Assembly: GCA_963839955.1 (NCBI GenBank)
Contig: CAWIXB010000001.1
Location: 3,162,001 to 3,226,000 of the forward strand
Origin: CAWIXB01 sp963839955
Lineage (GTDB): Bacteria > Actinomycetota > Actinomycetes > JACCUZ01
DNA length: 64,000 nt
Reading direction: 5' to 3'
Part shown: positions 22,582 to 31,956 of the stretch, one piece after another
How positions within the stretch are numbered: the stretch's first letter is position 1
How the letters are laid out: the number at the start of each line of letters is the position of its first letter
The notes under the pieces: model-generated
What the model was told of the DNA's origin: nothing
Databases searched by the model: none
Seen by the model: only the letters and a program-made list of their open reading frames with translations
Position numbers and translations under genes: made by a program

Positions 22582-23201
22582 GGCGCCGCTCGACCGGACT
22601 CGAGCAGCCGGGCAGCTTCGGCGAGGTCGTGGCGCAACGCCGCCATCGGCTCGCCCGCCGGGCCGAACCGGATCGCCGCCGACGGGTGGTAGGTGACCAG
22701 CACCCGCCGGCCGTCGGACGTCTGCACCTGCCCCCGCAGCGCGCCGATGCGCGCCTGCGGACCGAAGAACCACTCGGCCGCGGTGCCCCCCAGGGCGACC
22801 ACCAGCACCGGGTCGAGCAGCTCGATCTGCCGCGAGAGCCATGGCCGGCAGCGGGCGATCTCGCCGCGACGCGGCTTTCGGTTGCCCGGCGGGCGGCACT
22901 TGAGCACGTTGGCGACGGCCACCCGCTTGCGCGCCAGCCCCGCCTCGGCCAGCAGCTCGTCGAGCACCTGCCCGGCCCGACCGACGAACGGCACACCCTC
23001 GGCGTCCTCCTGCGCCCCGGGCGCCTCACCGACCAGCAGCAGGTCGGCGCCGGGCGCGCGTGTGCCGGGCACCACCCTGGTGCGGCTCGCCGCGAGCTCG
23101 GGGCAGGCGACGCACCCGGGTACGACGTCGGCCAGCGAGTCCCACGAGATAACACTCGCCGCCACCGCCACCGGGTCGTCCACCGGCACCGGGACGGTCA
23201 C
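22578..23201 (-). CDS. udg: Iron-sulfur uracil-DNA glycosylase (family 4 type)
   Basis: 207 residues. Motif GEAPGAQED and the late motif TYHPSAA are those of family 4 uracil-DNA glycosylases, which excise uracil from DNA. Four cysteines suited to a 4Fe-4S cluster are visible: CVAC near residue 30 and CRPPG ... ARC around 105-122. The GTG at 23201 overlaps the hydrolase stop, and a very long in-frame extension upstream was rejected because it is the antisense-like frame of the hydrolase and alr genes. It is coupled with tsaE downstream, a common actinobacterial grouping. Confidence 0.92.
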   Translation of the reverse strand: MTVPVPVDDPVAVAASVISWDSLADVVPGCVACPELAASRTRVVPGTRAPGADLLLVGEAPGAQEDAEGVPFVGRAGQVLDELLAEAGLARKRVAVANVLKCRPPGNRKPRRGEIARCRPWLSRQIELLDPVLVVALGGTAAEWFFGPQARIGALRGQVQTSDGRRVLVTYHPSAAIRFGPAGEPMAALRHDLAEAARLLESGRAAP

Positions 23202-24265
23202 GTCAGGGTGGCCGCGCGCATCGCTCGCTCGACCAGCGCGCGCAGCTGGTCGGTGACCACGTCGTGGTGCTCGAGCATGAGCATGTGACCGGCCTCGGGC
23301 AGGATGACGAGCGTGGCCTTGGGCAGCCGCCCGGCTATCTCGCGGGTGTGGTCGGCCGGCGTGACGGCGTCCTGCTCGCCGCCCATGACGAGCGTCTCGA
23401 TGTCGTCGAGCACGCCGAGAGCGTCGAGCTTGTCGTGCGAGTCGAAAGCCGGGAACAGGTCGGCGAGCACGTCGAGGGGCGTGCGTTCGTGCATCGCCGA
23501 CACGAAGCGCACCAGCGACGGCGGCACGTTGGTCGCGAACGAGAGGCGCTTGGTCAGCACGAACTCCATGTCGGCCCCCAGCCGCCGTCCTCTGTGCACC
23601 ACGGCAGGCCGCCGGTTGAGCGCGGTCAGCGCCTTCGGCGCGACCCGGCGCAACGCCCGCCCGGCTGCCGCGGGCACCCCGAACGTCACCTCGGCCAGCC
23701 GGCCGGGCGACGAGCAGATGATCGCGGCACCGACGACCCGGTCGCCGAACAGCTCCGGGTCCTGGTCGGCGAGCGCCATGATGCTCATGCCGCCCATCGA
23801 GTGTCCGACGAGGACGACCGGGCCGGTCGGCGCCGTCGCCTCCAGCACCCTGCGCAGGTCCCTGCCCAGCTGGTCGATGGTGTAGTTCTCGGTCGCGCCG
23901 CGGGCGGACCGGCCGTGGCCGCGCTGGTCCCAGAAGACGAGGCGGCCGACGTCGGAGAGGTCGCGGCGCTGGTAGTGCCAGCTGCCCTGGTCGAGGGCGA
24001 GGCCGTGGCTGAACACCACGGTCACCGCCCCGGCGCCTCTCTCCTCCTCCACCTCGACGTGCAGGGGTACGCCGTCGTCGGCGGTGACCGGGACGACCTC
24101 GCCACGCAAGAGCCCCAGCGGCTCGTCGGCCTCGGTGTCGACGCCACGCAGCGAGCGGCCCACGGCGTAGCGCTCGGCCGCGAGACTGACTGCCGCACCG
24201 GCGACGACGACACCCGCCGCCCCGCCGATGACCGCCGCCCGCTTGCCCCAGCCCGACAGACTCAC
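23198..24265 (-). CDS. Alpha/beta hydrolase with N-terminal membrane anchor
   Basis: 355 residues. An N-terminal hydrophobic stretch (about 10-30) suggests a signal anchor. The catalytic core follows: oxyanion HG (FSHGLALD), nucleophile elbow GHSMGG, acid in GGEQDAVTP and His in EAGHMLML. WDQRGHGRS is the typical strand-4 block. It fits the large esterase/lipase/peroxidase-like group, and the true substrate is unknown. The GTG overlaps the alr stop (GTGA). It stands in the conserved alr-hydrolase-tsaE neighbourhood of actinobacteria. Confidence 0.88.
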   Translation of the reverse strand: MSLSGWGKRAAVIGGAAGVVVAGAAVSLAAERYAVGRSLRGVDTEADEPLGLLRGEVVPVTADDGVPLHVEVEEERGAGAVTVVFSHGLALDQGSWHYQRRDLSDVGRLVFWDQRGHGRSARGATENYTIDQLGRDLRRVLEATAPTGPVVLVGHSMGGMSIMALADQDPELFGDRVVGAAIICSSPGRLAEVTFGVPAAAGRALRRVAPKALTALNRRPAVVHRGRRLGADMEFVLTKRLSFATNVPPSLVRFVSAMHERTPLDVLADLFPAFDSHDKLDALGVLDDIETLVMGGEQDAVTPADHTREIAGRLPKATLVILPEAGHMLMLEHHDVVTDQLRALVERAMRAATLT

Positions 24266-25410
24266 CCGTCACCCCCGGTGTAGACGCGGGGCACGCGAGG
24301 ACCGACCCGCGTGACGATCTCGTAGGAGATGGTGCCGGTCGCGTCCGCCCAGTCCTGCGCGGTGGGCGAGCCGCCGTCGCCGGCGCCGAACAGCAAGACC
24401 TCGTCGCCCACCGCGGCAGCGTCGTCGCCGAGGTCGACCATGACCTGGTCCATGCAGACGCGGCCCGCGACCGTCCGACGTCGCCCGGCCGCGAACACCG
24501 GCCCGACGTTGCCGGCGTTGCGCGGCACACCGTCCGCATAGCCGAGTGGCACCAGCCCTACGGTCGTGTCGCGGTCGGTCGTGTAGATGTGGCCGTAGGA
24601 CACGCCGGTGCCCGCCGGCACCCGCTTCACGAGCACCAGCGACCCCGCGAGGGTCATCGCCGGTCGGAGGCCGTAGTCGGACGGACCTCCGACCTCGGGC
24701 ACCGGCGAGAGCCCGTAGACCGCGATGCCCGGGCGGACCAGGTCGAAGTGCTGCTCCGGCGCCGTCAACGTGGCCGCCGAGTTGGCGAGGTGGCGCACCT
24801 CGGGGCGCACCCCGGCCCTCTCTGCCAGCCCGACCGCGTCGCGGAACAGCGCTGCCTGCGTGGCGTTGGTCGGGTGGCCGGGCGCGTCGGCGTAGACCAG
24901 GTGCGACCACAGCCCGACAACCTGCACGAGCCCGTCGGCCTCCGCCTTGCGCGCGGCGTCGACGACATCCGACCAGTCGTCGAGGGTGGCGCCGCCGCGG
25001 CTGAGGCCGGTGTCGACCTTGAGGTGCAGCCGGGCCACCGTGCCGGTCTCCCGCGCGGCCGCGGCGATCTCGTCGACGGCCCACACGGCGTACGCCGAGA
25101 CGTCGACGTCCTCGCGCAGCGCGTCGGCCCACGGCTCGCCCGGACCCTGCAGCCAGGTCAGGATGCGCGGCTCGGTCAGCCCTGCGCGACGCAGCGCCAC
25201 AGCCTCGTCGATCAGCGCCGTCCCGAGCCAGGTGGCGCCGCCGGCGACCGCGGCGCGGGCCGAGGGCACCAGGCCGTGTCCGTAGCCGTCGGCCTTGACC
25301 ACGGCCATCGTCTGCGCCCCGGAGCGCGCAGCCCGCGCGGCCAACGACGCGACGTTGTCCCGGATCGCCGCGAGGTCGATTCGGGCGACTGCGTGCATCC
25401 GCCGGGCCAT
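24262..25410 (-). CDS. alr: Alanine racemase
   Basis: 382-residue fold-type III PLP enzyme that makes D-alanine for peptidoglycan. The PLP lysine lies in VVKADGYGHG, and the second catalytic tyrosine is in GTGVSYGHIY. Length is normal. The start used gives MARRMHAVARIDL, where the ARIDL strand is typical; the ATG four codons later is also possible. It follows the NAD(P)HX repair gene by 5 bases, in the order acpS-nnr-alr that is common in actinobacteria. Confidence 0.95.
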   Translation of the reverse strand: MARRMHAVARIDLAAIRDNVASLAARAARSGAQTMAVVKADGYGHGLVPSARAAVAGGATWLGTALIDEAVALRRAGLTEPRILTWLQGPGEPWADALREDVDVSAYAVWAVDEIAAAARETGTVARLHLKVDTGLSRGGATLDDWSDVVDAARKAEADGLVQVVGLWSHLVYADAPGHPTNATQAALFRDAVGLAERAGVRPEVRHLANSAATLTAPEQHFDLVRPGIAVYGLSPVPEVGGPSDYGLRPAMTLAGSLVLVKRVPAGTGVSYGHIYTTDRDTTVGLVPLGYADGVPRNAGNVGPVFAAGRRRTVAGRVCMDQVMVDLGDDAAAVGDEVLLFGAGDGGSPTAQDWADATGTISYEIVTRVGPRVPRVYTGGDG

Positions 25411-25415
25411 GCTCC

Positions 25416-26825
25416 TCAGTCTGCCAAGCCGTGCGCGGCGCGGACCGCGGCGGGCAGGTGCTCGAGCACGTCGTACGCCGACACAGTGGCCCTGCCCTCG
25501 GCGGCGAGCCGGCCGGCCAGGCCGTGCAGCCAGGCGGCCACCGATCCGGCGTCGAAGGCGTCGAGCCCGCCGGCCAGCATCGCGCCCGCCACGCCGGCCA
25601 GCACGTCGCCCGTCCCGGCGGTCGCCAGGGCGGGCGTCCCGGTCGGGTTCACCCGGACGCGGCCGTCCGGCCGGGCGATCACGGTGGTCGAGCCCTTGAG
25701 CAGCACCACGGCGTCGAGCTCGCGCGCGGCCCGGCAGGCGTGCTCGAGCCGCCGGGCCTCCACCTCGTCGCGCTCGACGCCGAGCAGCCGCGCCAGCTCA
25801 CCGGCGTGGGGTGTCAGCAGCGCGGGCGCCCGTCGTGCCTCGGGTCCGTCCAGCGCGCCGAGAGCGTCGGCGTCGACGACGACGGGCACGTCGTCCAAGA
25901 AGGCCCGCGCGAGGTGCCCTTTCGCGTCCCCACCGCCGCCCGAGCCGACGGCCCAGGCCTGCACGCGCCCCTCGCCGACGACGACCTCCGGCCAGCGCGC
26001 GCGGACCAGCGCCGTCGGGGCGTCGGCGCCGACGTAGCGGACCATGCCGGCGCCCGAGCGCACTGCACCGCCGGTGCAGAGCACGGCCGCGCCGGTGTAC
26101 TGGTCCGAGCCGGCGGCGACGCCGACGACGCCCCGGCTGTACTTGTCCGACTCAGCCGGTGCACGCGGCAGCAGCCGCGCCACGTCGTGCGCCTGCAACG
26201 CCTCGACGGGGGCGTCGTCCGGCAGGTCGAGACCGATCTCCACCAGCTCGACCACGCCGGCGTGCTCGGCGCCGGGGTCTACCAGCAGGCCGGGCTTGTA
26301 CGCCCCGAACGTGACCGTCACGTCAGCGCGCACCGCGGGCCCGGTCACCTCGCCGCTGTCGGCGTCGACGCCGCTGGGCACGTCTACCGCGACGACGGGC
26401 AGGTCGTGCGGCAGGTCGCCGACCACCGCGGCGGCATGGTCGCGCAGGCCGCCACGGCCACCGATGCCGGTGATGCCGTCGACGACCAGGTCGGCCGCGT
26501 GAATGACCCGCGGGTCGTCCGTCCGGCGGCCACCGGCACGCAGCAGCGCGGCAAGTCCCGCCTCGTGGGTGGTGCTGCCGAGCAGCACCGCGTCGACGCG
26601 GGCGCCGCGAGCGGCAAGCCGCGCGCCGGCGTACAACGCGTCCCCGCCGTTGTCGCCGCTGCCGACGAGCAGCACCACGCGCGCGCCGTACACCGACCCG
26701 AGGAGCGCCGCGCAGACACGAGCGAGGCCCGTCGCCGCCCGCTGCATCAGGGCGCCCTCGGGCAGCACCGCCATCAGCCCTGCCTCGGCGTCTCGTACCG
26801 TCGCCACGTCGAAGGCGCGGCGCAT
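25416..26825 (-). CDS. nnrD: Bifunctional NAD(P)HX epimerase/dehydratase
   Basis: 469 residues with two fused enzymes that repair hydrated NADH and NADPH. The N-terminal epimerase (about 1-210; NnrE/YjeF-N) shows VGSGDNGGDAL and VAVDVPSGVDADSG. The C-terminal ADP/ATP-dependent dehydratase (about 215-465; NnrD, ribokinase-like) shows GSDQYTGAAVL, LTPHAGELARLLG and the NPTGTPALATAGTGDVLAG catalytic block. The start overlaps the acpS stop (TGATG). Full length and all motifs present; confident call. Confidence 0.95.
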   Translation of the reverse strand: MRRAFDVATVRDAEAGLMAVLPEGALMQRAATGLARVCAALLGSVYGARVVLLVGSGDNGGDALYAGARLAARGARVDAVLLGSTTHEAGLAALLRAGGRRTDDPRVIHAADLVVDGITGIGGRGGLRDHAAAVVGDLPHDLPVVAVDVPSGVDADSGEVTGPAVRADVTVTFGAYKPGLLVDPGAEHAGVVELVEIGLDLPDDAPVEALQAHDVARLLPRAPAESDKYSRGVVGVAAGSDQYTGAAVLCTGGAVRSGAGMVRYVGADAPTALVRARWPEVVVGEGRVQAWAVGSGGGGDAKGHLARAFLDDVPVVVDADALGALDGPEARRAPALLTPHAGELARLLGVERDEVEARRLEHACRAARELDAVVLLKGSTTVIARPDGRVRVNPTGTPALATAGTGDVLAGVAGAMLAGGLDAFDAGSVAAWLHGLAGRLAAEGRATVSAYDVLEHLPAAVRAAHGLAD

Positions 26826-27190
26826 CAGCGCGCCTCCCCTTCCACCAGCACGACGGCGGACGCGATGCCCGCGTCATGGCTCATGGACAGATGGATGCGG
26901 CTGGCGCCGAGCGCCTCGGCGTGCGCGGCGACCGTGCCGTGCATCACGAGGTGCGGTCGACCGTCGGGACCGCGCTGCACCTCGGCATCACGCCAGTGCA
27001 GGCCGACCGGCGCGCCGAATGCCTTGGCGAGCGCCTCCTTGGCCGCGAACCGCGCAGCGAGCGAGGCTACGGGCAGCGTCTGCTCGGTGTCGGTGAACAG
27101 CCGCTCGCGCAGCCTCGGGGCACGGTCCAGGGACTCGGTGAACCGGGTCACGTCGACTACGTCGATGCCGACACCGATGATCACGCGCAC
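26825..27190 (-). CDS. acpS: Holo-[acyl-carrier-protein] synthase
   Basis: 121-residue AcpS, the trimeric type that moves phosphopantetheine from CoA onto acyl carrier proteins. GIDVVDVTRF near the start and RFAAKEALAKAFG carry the Asp and Glu that bind Mg2+ and CoA. Normal length. It serves fatty acid synthesis; NRPS carrier proteins of the left-hand cluster usually need a Sfp-type enzyme, and none is in the window. It heads the acpS-nnr-alr run with overlapping ends. Confidence 0.95.
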   Translation of the reverse strand: MRVIIGVGIDVVDVTRFTESLDRAPRLRERLFTDTEQTLPVASLAARFAAKEALAKAFGAPVGLHWRDAEVQRGPDGRPHLVMHGTVAAHAEALGASRIHLSMSHDAGIASAVVLVEGEAR

Positions 27191-27208
27191 CAGCCTGGCA
27201 CAGCCGGG

Positions 27209-28756
27209 CTAGACGTCGATGCGCCCCCACGGTCCCCAGATCGCCAGCGAGATGCCCACGGTGGACTGGATGTTGACGAAGAGGGTGCGCCCGTCGGGGG
27301 TGAACGTGGCCCCGGCGAACTCGTCGTTGGGCTGGGTGGCGATCCTGTTCTGCGCGATGTCGAAAAGCCGGCCCTTGCGCGTCAGTCCCCGGAGGAAGTT
27401 GCGGTCGCCGCCGTCCTCGCAGACGACGAGCGTGCCGCGCGGGCTGGTGGTGACGTTGTCGGGGAAGTCGAGCACCTCCCTGCTCGCCGACTCGTAGAGC
27501 ATGTGCAGCGTGCCGCGCTTGGTGTCGTATCCCCAGATCTGGCCGAAGCCCTTGCCGAAGCCGCCGATCGTGTCGGGCTGGGTCGGTCCGGGCTCGACGC
27601 CGCCCTGAGTGGACGTGAAGAAGATCCATCCGTGGTCGTACGTCGTGCCCTCGAGGCGCGAGAACAGCGCGGCGCCCTTCTCGCGGCCCTGGTTGCCGAC
27701 GAAGCTGATCGCCTGGTCGTTGGTCATCGCCGGCGGTTGGCCGGGCGCCGGGCGGCCGGCGTCGAAGCTCGGTTCCTCGATCTCGACCCACTCGATGCGG
27801 TAGGTCGCGCCACGCTCCTGGTGGCGGGCCAGGTCGGCGTTGCCGGTGCCCCTCACCTTGGCCATGAACAGGCGGCCGCCGTCACGCAGCGCGCGCGGCC
27901 CGTGGCCGCGGCCGTGGCCGCGCTTCGGCGGGACGTACTTGTAGAAGCCGGACGGGAAGGAGAAGTTGTCCTCGGTGAGGTAGAGCGCCTCGCCCTTCGG
28001 GTCCCAGGCGACGGCCTCGTGGGCGAAGCGGCCGGCGTGCTCGATCGGCCTGGCGCTGGCCCGGTCGTCGGAGGGCACCTCGAAGATGAAGCCGTGGCGC
28101 TTCTGCAGCCGCGCGTTCTGGACGTACGTGGTCGGTCCGGGATCGGGGCCGCCGGGAGGGGTGCGGGTGAAGTCGTCGGCGACGTCGTAGCCGTTGACGG
28201 TCTCCTCGCAGGTGACCCACGAGCCCCATGGCATCCGGCCGCCGGAGCAGTTCATCTGGGTGCCGCCGAGACCGCAGAAGGACGAGTCGACGATGCCCTC
28301 ACGACTGACCCGGACGACCGAGTTGCCCCCGAGTGCGCTGGTGTCGTAGACCGGCGCACCGGTGCCCAGGCCGAATGCGCCGTCGACCGCCGAGCCGTTC
28401 TCCTCGTGGTTGCGGACCAGCGTCACGAGGCGACGGCCGGGCCCGTCGAAGGCAGCCATGCCGTCGTGTCGGCCGGGCAGCTTGGAGCCGTCGTCGAGGG
28501 TTTCCTGGGGTGCACCTGGCGGGGGGTTGCGGCGGCTCTGCTGAAACGAGCGGTACTGGAAGCCGTCCGGCAGGGCGAGACGGATCTGGCCGTCCCGGAG
28601 GTCGGGCTTGTCGGACAGCGGCGGCTGCTCGGCACGCCCCTTGCCGGCAATCGCCGGTGCCGCGAGGAAGCCCGCCATCGGGCCACCGGCGACGGCGGCT
28701 CCCGCGGTCACGGCAGTGCTGCGCTTGAGGAAGGAACGGCGGTCGAGATCGGTCAT
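27209..28756 (-). CDS. Tat-exported DUF839/PhoX-like protein
   Basis: 515 residues from the ATG at 28756. The N-terminus LDRRSFLKRS, followed by an Ala/Gly-rich hydrophobic stretch, is a twin-arginine signal, so the protein is exported folded. The body matches the DUF839 family related to PhoX alkaline phosphatases: repeated beta-propeller-like blocks with GTQMNCSGG, WGSWVTCEET and VCEDGG. PhoX enzymes bind Ca2+ and Fe3+ and release phosphate from esters; whether this member is a phosphatase is not certain. An upstream in-frame extension lacks a signal and was rejected. It stands alone between glmS and acpS. Confidence 0.85.
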   Translation of the reverse strand: MTDLDRRSFLKRSTAVTAGAAVAGGPMAGFLAAPAIAGKGRAEQPPLSDKPDLRDGQIRLALPDGFQYRSFQQSRRNPPPGAPQETLDDGSKLPGRHDGMAAFDGPGRRLVTLVRNHEENGSAVDGAFGLGTGAPVYDTSALGGNSVVRVSREGIVDSSFCGLGGTQMNCSGGRMPWGSWVTCEETVNGYDVADDFTRTPPGGPDPGPTTYVQNARLQKRHGFIFEVPSDDRASARPIEHAGRFAHEAVAWDPKGEALYLTEDNFSFPSGFYKYVPPKRGHGRGHGPRALRDGGRLFMAKVRGTGNADLARHQERGATYRIEWVEIEEPSFDAGRPAPGQPPAMTNDQAISFVGNQGREKGAALFSRLEGTTYDHGWIFFTSTQGGVEPGPTQPDTIGGFGKGFGQIWGYDTKRGTLHMLYESASREVLDFPDNVTTSPRGTLVVCEDGGDRNFLRGLTRKGRLFDIAQNRIATQPNDEFAGATFTPDGRTLFVNIQSTVGISLAIWGPWGRIDV

Positions 28757-28871
28757 GTGAGGCACCCCTTCGACGGGGGCCGGCCCCCCGATTTCCAGGC
28801 ACACTAGCCGCCACACCGGGCCGGGACTACCCGTTCGACCGAGCCCTTCCCACCCGCTCCTGCGCGGTCTG

Positions 28872-30731
28872 CTACTCGACCGTCACGCTCTTGGCCAGAT
28901 TGCGCGGCTGGTCGACGTCGTGGCCTCGCGCGGACGCCATCTCGCACGCGAACACCTGCAGCGGCAGCGTCGACAGCAGGGGTTGCAGCAGCGTCGGCGC
29001 CGCGGGGATGCGGATCAGGTGGTCGGCGTACGGCACGACGACGTCGTCGCCCTCCTCCGCGATGACGATGGTGCGCGCGCCACGGGCCCGGATCTCCTGG
29101 ACGTTCGACACGATCTTCTCGTGCAGGACCCCGCGGCCGTGCGGTGACGGCACGATGGCGATCACCGGGACGCCGTCCTCGATCAGCGCGATCGGGCCGT
29201 GCTTGAGCTCTCCCGCCGCGAACCCCTCGGCGTGCATGTAGGCGAGCTCCTTGAGCTTGAGCGCGCCCTCCAACGCCACCGGATAGCCGACATGGCGGCC
29301 CAGGAACAGCACGGAGCCCGCGCCGGTGAGCGAGCGGGCCAGCTCGCGCACCGGCTCCATCTCCGTGAGCAGCCTGGTGATCTTCTCCGGCATGCGGCGC
29401 AGGTCGCCGACGACGGAGGTGATCTCGTCGCCCCACTTCGTGCCGCGGACCTGCCCGAGGTAGAGCGCGACGAGGTAGCACGCGACCAGCTGGGTCAGGA
29501 AGCCCTTGGTCGAGGCCACCGCGACCTCCGGTCCGGCGTGCGTGTAGAGCACGGCGTCGGACTCACGCGGGATCGTCGAGCCGTTGGTGTTGCAGATCGC
29601 GAGGACGCGCGAGCCCTGCTCGCGCGCGTGACGCAGCGCCATCAGCAGGTCCATCGTCTCGCCCGACTGCGAGATCGCGATGACGAGCGTCTGGCGGTTG
29701 AGGATCGGGTCGCGGTAGCGGAACTCGGACGCGAGCTCGACCTCGCACGGGATGCGGGTCCAGTGCTCGATCGCGTACTTCGCGATGAGGCCGGCGTGGA
29801 ACGCGGTCCCGCAGGCGATCACGATGATCTTGTCGATGTCACGGAGCTCGTCGTCGGAGAGACGCATCTCGTCGAGCGAGAGCTTGCCGGCGAGGTCGAT
29901 CCGGCCGAGCAGGGTGTCGGCAACGGCCTGCGGCTGCTCCTCGATCTCCTTGAGCATGAACCACTCGTAGCCGCCCTTCTCGGCGGCCGACGCGTCCCAG
30001 TCGACGTGGTACTCGCGCACCTGGGCCGGGCCACCGTCGAAGTCGGTGACCGTCACACCGTCGCGGCGCAGCTCGACGACCTGGTCCTGGCCCAGCTCGA
30101 CCGCCTCGCGGGTGTGAGCGATGAACGCCGAGACGTCGGAGGCGAGGAAGTTCTCACCGTCGCCCCGTCCCACGACCAGCGGCGAGTTGCGGCGGGCCCC
30201 GACGACGACGTCGGGGGTGTCGACGTGCACGGCGACCAGCGTGAACGCACCCTCGAGCTGCCGGCACACCGTGCGCATCGCCTCGGCGAGGTCGAGCGGT
30301 CCGCCGTCGTCGCGACGGGACGCCTCCTCGAGGAGGTGGGCGACGGCCTCGGTGTCGGTGTCGGAGAGCAGCTCGTGACCGCGTCGCTCGAGGTCGGCCC
30401 GCAGCTGGGCGAAGTTCTCGATGATGCCGTTGTGGATCACGGCGACCGACCCTGTGCAGTCGGCGTGGGGGTGGGCGTTGCGGTCGTTGGGGGCCCCGTG
30501 GGTGGCCCAGCGGGTGTGCCCGATGCCAGCAGTGGCGGAGGGGAGGGGGTGCTGCTCGAGGGCGTCGACGAGGTTGGCGAGCTTGCCGGCGCGCTTCTCC
30601 GTCTCCAGCTTGCCCTCGGCGAGCAGGGCGACCCCCGCCGAGTCGTAGCCGCGGTACTCCAGCCTGCGCAGGCCCGCCATCACGACGTCGAGGGCTGACT
30701 GGTCACCGACGTAGCCCACGATGCCGCACAT
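28872..30731 (-). CDS. glmS: Glucosamine-6-phosphate synthase
   Basis: 619 residues from the ATG at 30731, giving MCGIVGYVG, where Cys2 becomes the N-terminal glutaminase nucleophile. The N-terminal amidotransferase half (1-240) is followed by two SIS domains (about 290-619) with ISQSGETMDLL and the end DQPRNLAKSVTVE. It makes glucosamine-6-phosphate from fructose-6-phosphate and glutamine, the first step to UDP-GlcNAc; glmM in the same window does the next. It is divergent from coaA with 64 bases between. GATACC lies about 12 bases before the ATG and no clear ribosome-binding site is visible, so the mRNA may be nearly leaderless. Confidence 0.96.
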   Translation of the reverse strand: MCGIVGYVGDQSALDVVMAGLRRLEYRGYDSAGVALLAEGKLETEKRAGKLANLVDALEQHPLPSATAGIGHTRWATHGAPNDRNAHPHADCTGSVAVIHNGIIENFAQLRADLERRGHELLSDTDTEAVAHLLEEASRRDDGGPLDLAEAMRTVCRQLEGAFTLVAVHVDTPDVVVGARRNSPLVVGRGDGENFLASDVSAFIAHTREAVELGQDQVVELRRDGVTVTDFDGGPAQVREYHVDWDASAAEKGGYEWFMLKEIEEQPQAVADTLLGRIDLAGKLSLDEMRLSDDELRDIDKIIVIACGTAFHAGLIAKYAIEHWTRIPCEVELASEFRYRDPILNRQTLVIAISQSGETMDLLMALRHAREQGSRVLAICNTNGSTIPRESDAVLYTHAGPEVAVASTKGFLTQLVACYLVALYLGQVRGTKWGDEITSVVGDLRRMPEKITRLLTEMEPVRELARSLTGAGSVLFLGRHVGYPVALEGALKLKELAYMHAEGFAAGELKHGPIALIEDGVPVIAIVPSPHGRGVLHEKIVSNVQEIRARGARTIVIAEEGDDVVVPYADHLIRIPAAPTLLQPLLSTLPLQVFACEMASARGHDVDQPRNLAKSVTVE

Positions 30732-30795
30732 GCGTGACAGGGTATCGACCGGCAGCCGGCGTCCGCCCGCTCCACACTCTGGCTGCGAGGAGACC

Positions 30796-31743
30796 GTGAA
30801 ACCACCGGAGCCGTCCTCGCCGTACGTCGAGTTCGACCGGGCCGCCTGGCGGGACCTGCGCGAGGCCACTCCCCTGTCGCTGACCGAGCAGGACCTGGCG
30901 CCGCTGCGCGGGCTCGGCGAGCGCATCGACCTGGCCGAGGTGGAGGAGGTCTACCTCCCGCTCTCCCGGCTGCTCAACCTGCACGTCGCGGCCGCCCAAG
31001 AGCTGCACGCCGCCACCACGACGTTCCTCGGCGAGACGGCACCGCGGACGCCGTACGTCATCGGTATCGCCGGCAGCGTCGCCGTCGGCAAGAGCACCAC
31101 GGCGCGCGTGCTGCGCGAGGTCCTCGCCCGCTGGCCGGACCATCCGCGCGTGGAGCTCGTCACCACCGACGGCTTCCTGCTGCCCAACGAAGAGCTCGTC
31201 CGGCGTGGCCTGCTCGCGCGGAAGGGCTTTCCCGAGTCCTACGACCAGCGAGCCCTGTTGCGCTTCCTGACCGACGTCAAGTCGGGGGTGGCGTCGGTGC
31301 GCGCACCGGTCTACAGCCACCTCATCTACGACGTGGTGCCCGACGCGGGTGTCGACGTGCGCCAGCCCGACGTGCTCATCGTCGAGGGGCTCAACGTGCT
31401 TGCACCGGCCCGGCCGCGCCCCGACGGGAAGCCGCGCCTCGTGGTCTCGGACTTCTTCGACTTCTCCATCTACGTCGACGCGGCCGAAAGGCACGTGCGG
31501 CACTGGTACGTCGAGCGGTTCCTCGCGCTGCGTGAGTCCGCGTTCGCCGACCCCGCGTCGTACTTCCACCGCTACGCCGCGCTCTCCGACGACGAGGCCC
31601 GCCGGACAGCCACGACGATCTGGGCCGAGGTCAACCAGCCCAACCTCGAGCAGAACATCCTGCCGACACGTAGCCGGGCCACCCTGGTCCTGCAGAAGAC
31701 CGCGGACCACGCCGTCCGCCGCATCCGCCTCCGCCGCCTCTGA
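30796..31743 (+). CDS. coaA: Type I pantothenate kinase
   Basis: 315 residues from the GTG at 30796, preceded by GAGGAG at good spacing. The P-loop is GSVAVGKST (from residue 93); TTDGFLLPN and FPESYDQRALL are typical CoaA blocks. It phosphorylates pantothenate, the controlling step of CoA synthesis, and is usually inhibited by CoA. The end NQPNLEQNILPTRSRATLVLQK is the family C-terminus. Part of that end is copied in the intergenic region just downstream. It is transcribed divergently from glmS. Confidence 0.96.
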   Translation: MKPPEPSSPYVEFDRAAWRDLREATPLSLTEQDLAPLRGLGERIDLAEVEEVYLPLSRLLNLHVAAAQELHAATTTFLGETAPRTPYVIGIAGSVAVGKSTTARVLREVLARWPDHPRVELVTTDGFLLPNEELVRRGLLARKGFPESYDQRALLRFLTDVKSGVASVRAPVYSHLIYDVVPDAGVDVRQPDVLIVEGLNVLAPARPRPDGKPRLVVSDFFDFSIYVDAAERHVRHWYVERFLALRESAFADPASYFHRYAALSDDEARRTATTIWAEVNQPNLEQNILPTRSRATLVLQKTADHAVRRIRLRRL

Positions 31744-31794
31744 GGGCCGCCCATCTCCCCGGCTGGGACTCAGCTCGCCCCGTCATCTCCGACT

Positions 31795-31902
31795 GATCGC
31801 AACCAGCCCCCACAAAGGCCGCCTGGTTCGCCCCTGACGCAGCGACGTTGAGCGGTGGACTCGCGCCACGAGTCTCGGGGTTTGTGGGGCCGTGTTGCGA
31901 TC
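31795..31902. repeat. Imperfect 22-bp inverted repeat, intergenic
   Basis: Arms at 31795-31816 and 31881-31902 pair at 19 of 22 positions, 64 bases apart. A second, 10-bp pair (31823-31832 with 31917-31926) is interleaved with it. The whole stretch from coaA to the VOC gene (31744-32196) has no convincing gene. A further 9-bp inverted pair lies at 32105-32113 and 32135-32143. It may be a small non-autonomous element or the remains of one. Confidence 0.6.
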
Positions 31903-31935
31903 TTGAGCTAGGCCGCGGCGAACCAGACGAGACTG

Positions 31936-31956
31936 ACCAGCCCAACCTCGAGCAGA
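31936..31956 (+). repeat. 21-bp exact copy of the coaA 3' end
   Basis: The 21 bases at 31936-31956 equal 31634-31654 inside coaA, the codons for NQPNLEQ. Similarity fades on both sides. It is a short partial duplication in the gene-free region after coaA, not a gene. Confidence 0.75.

Noticed and set aside
28775..28788. 14-bp GC palindrome before the DUF839 gene as a terminator
   Set aside because: It has no loop and no run of T, and it lies in the leader of the gene; a role cannot be supported.
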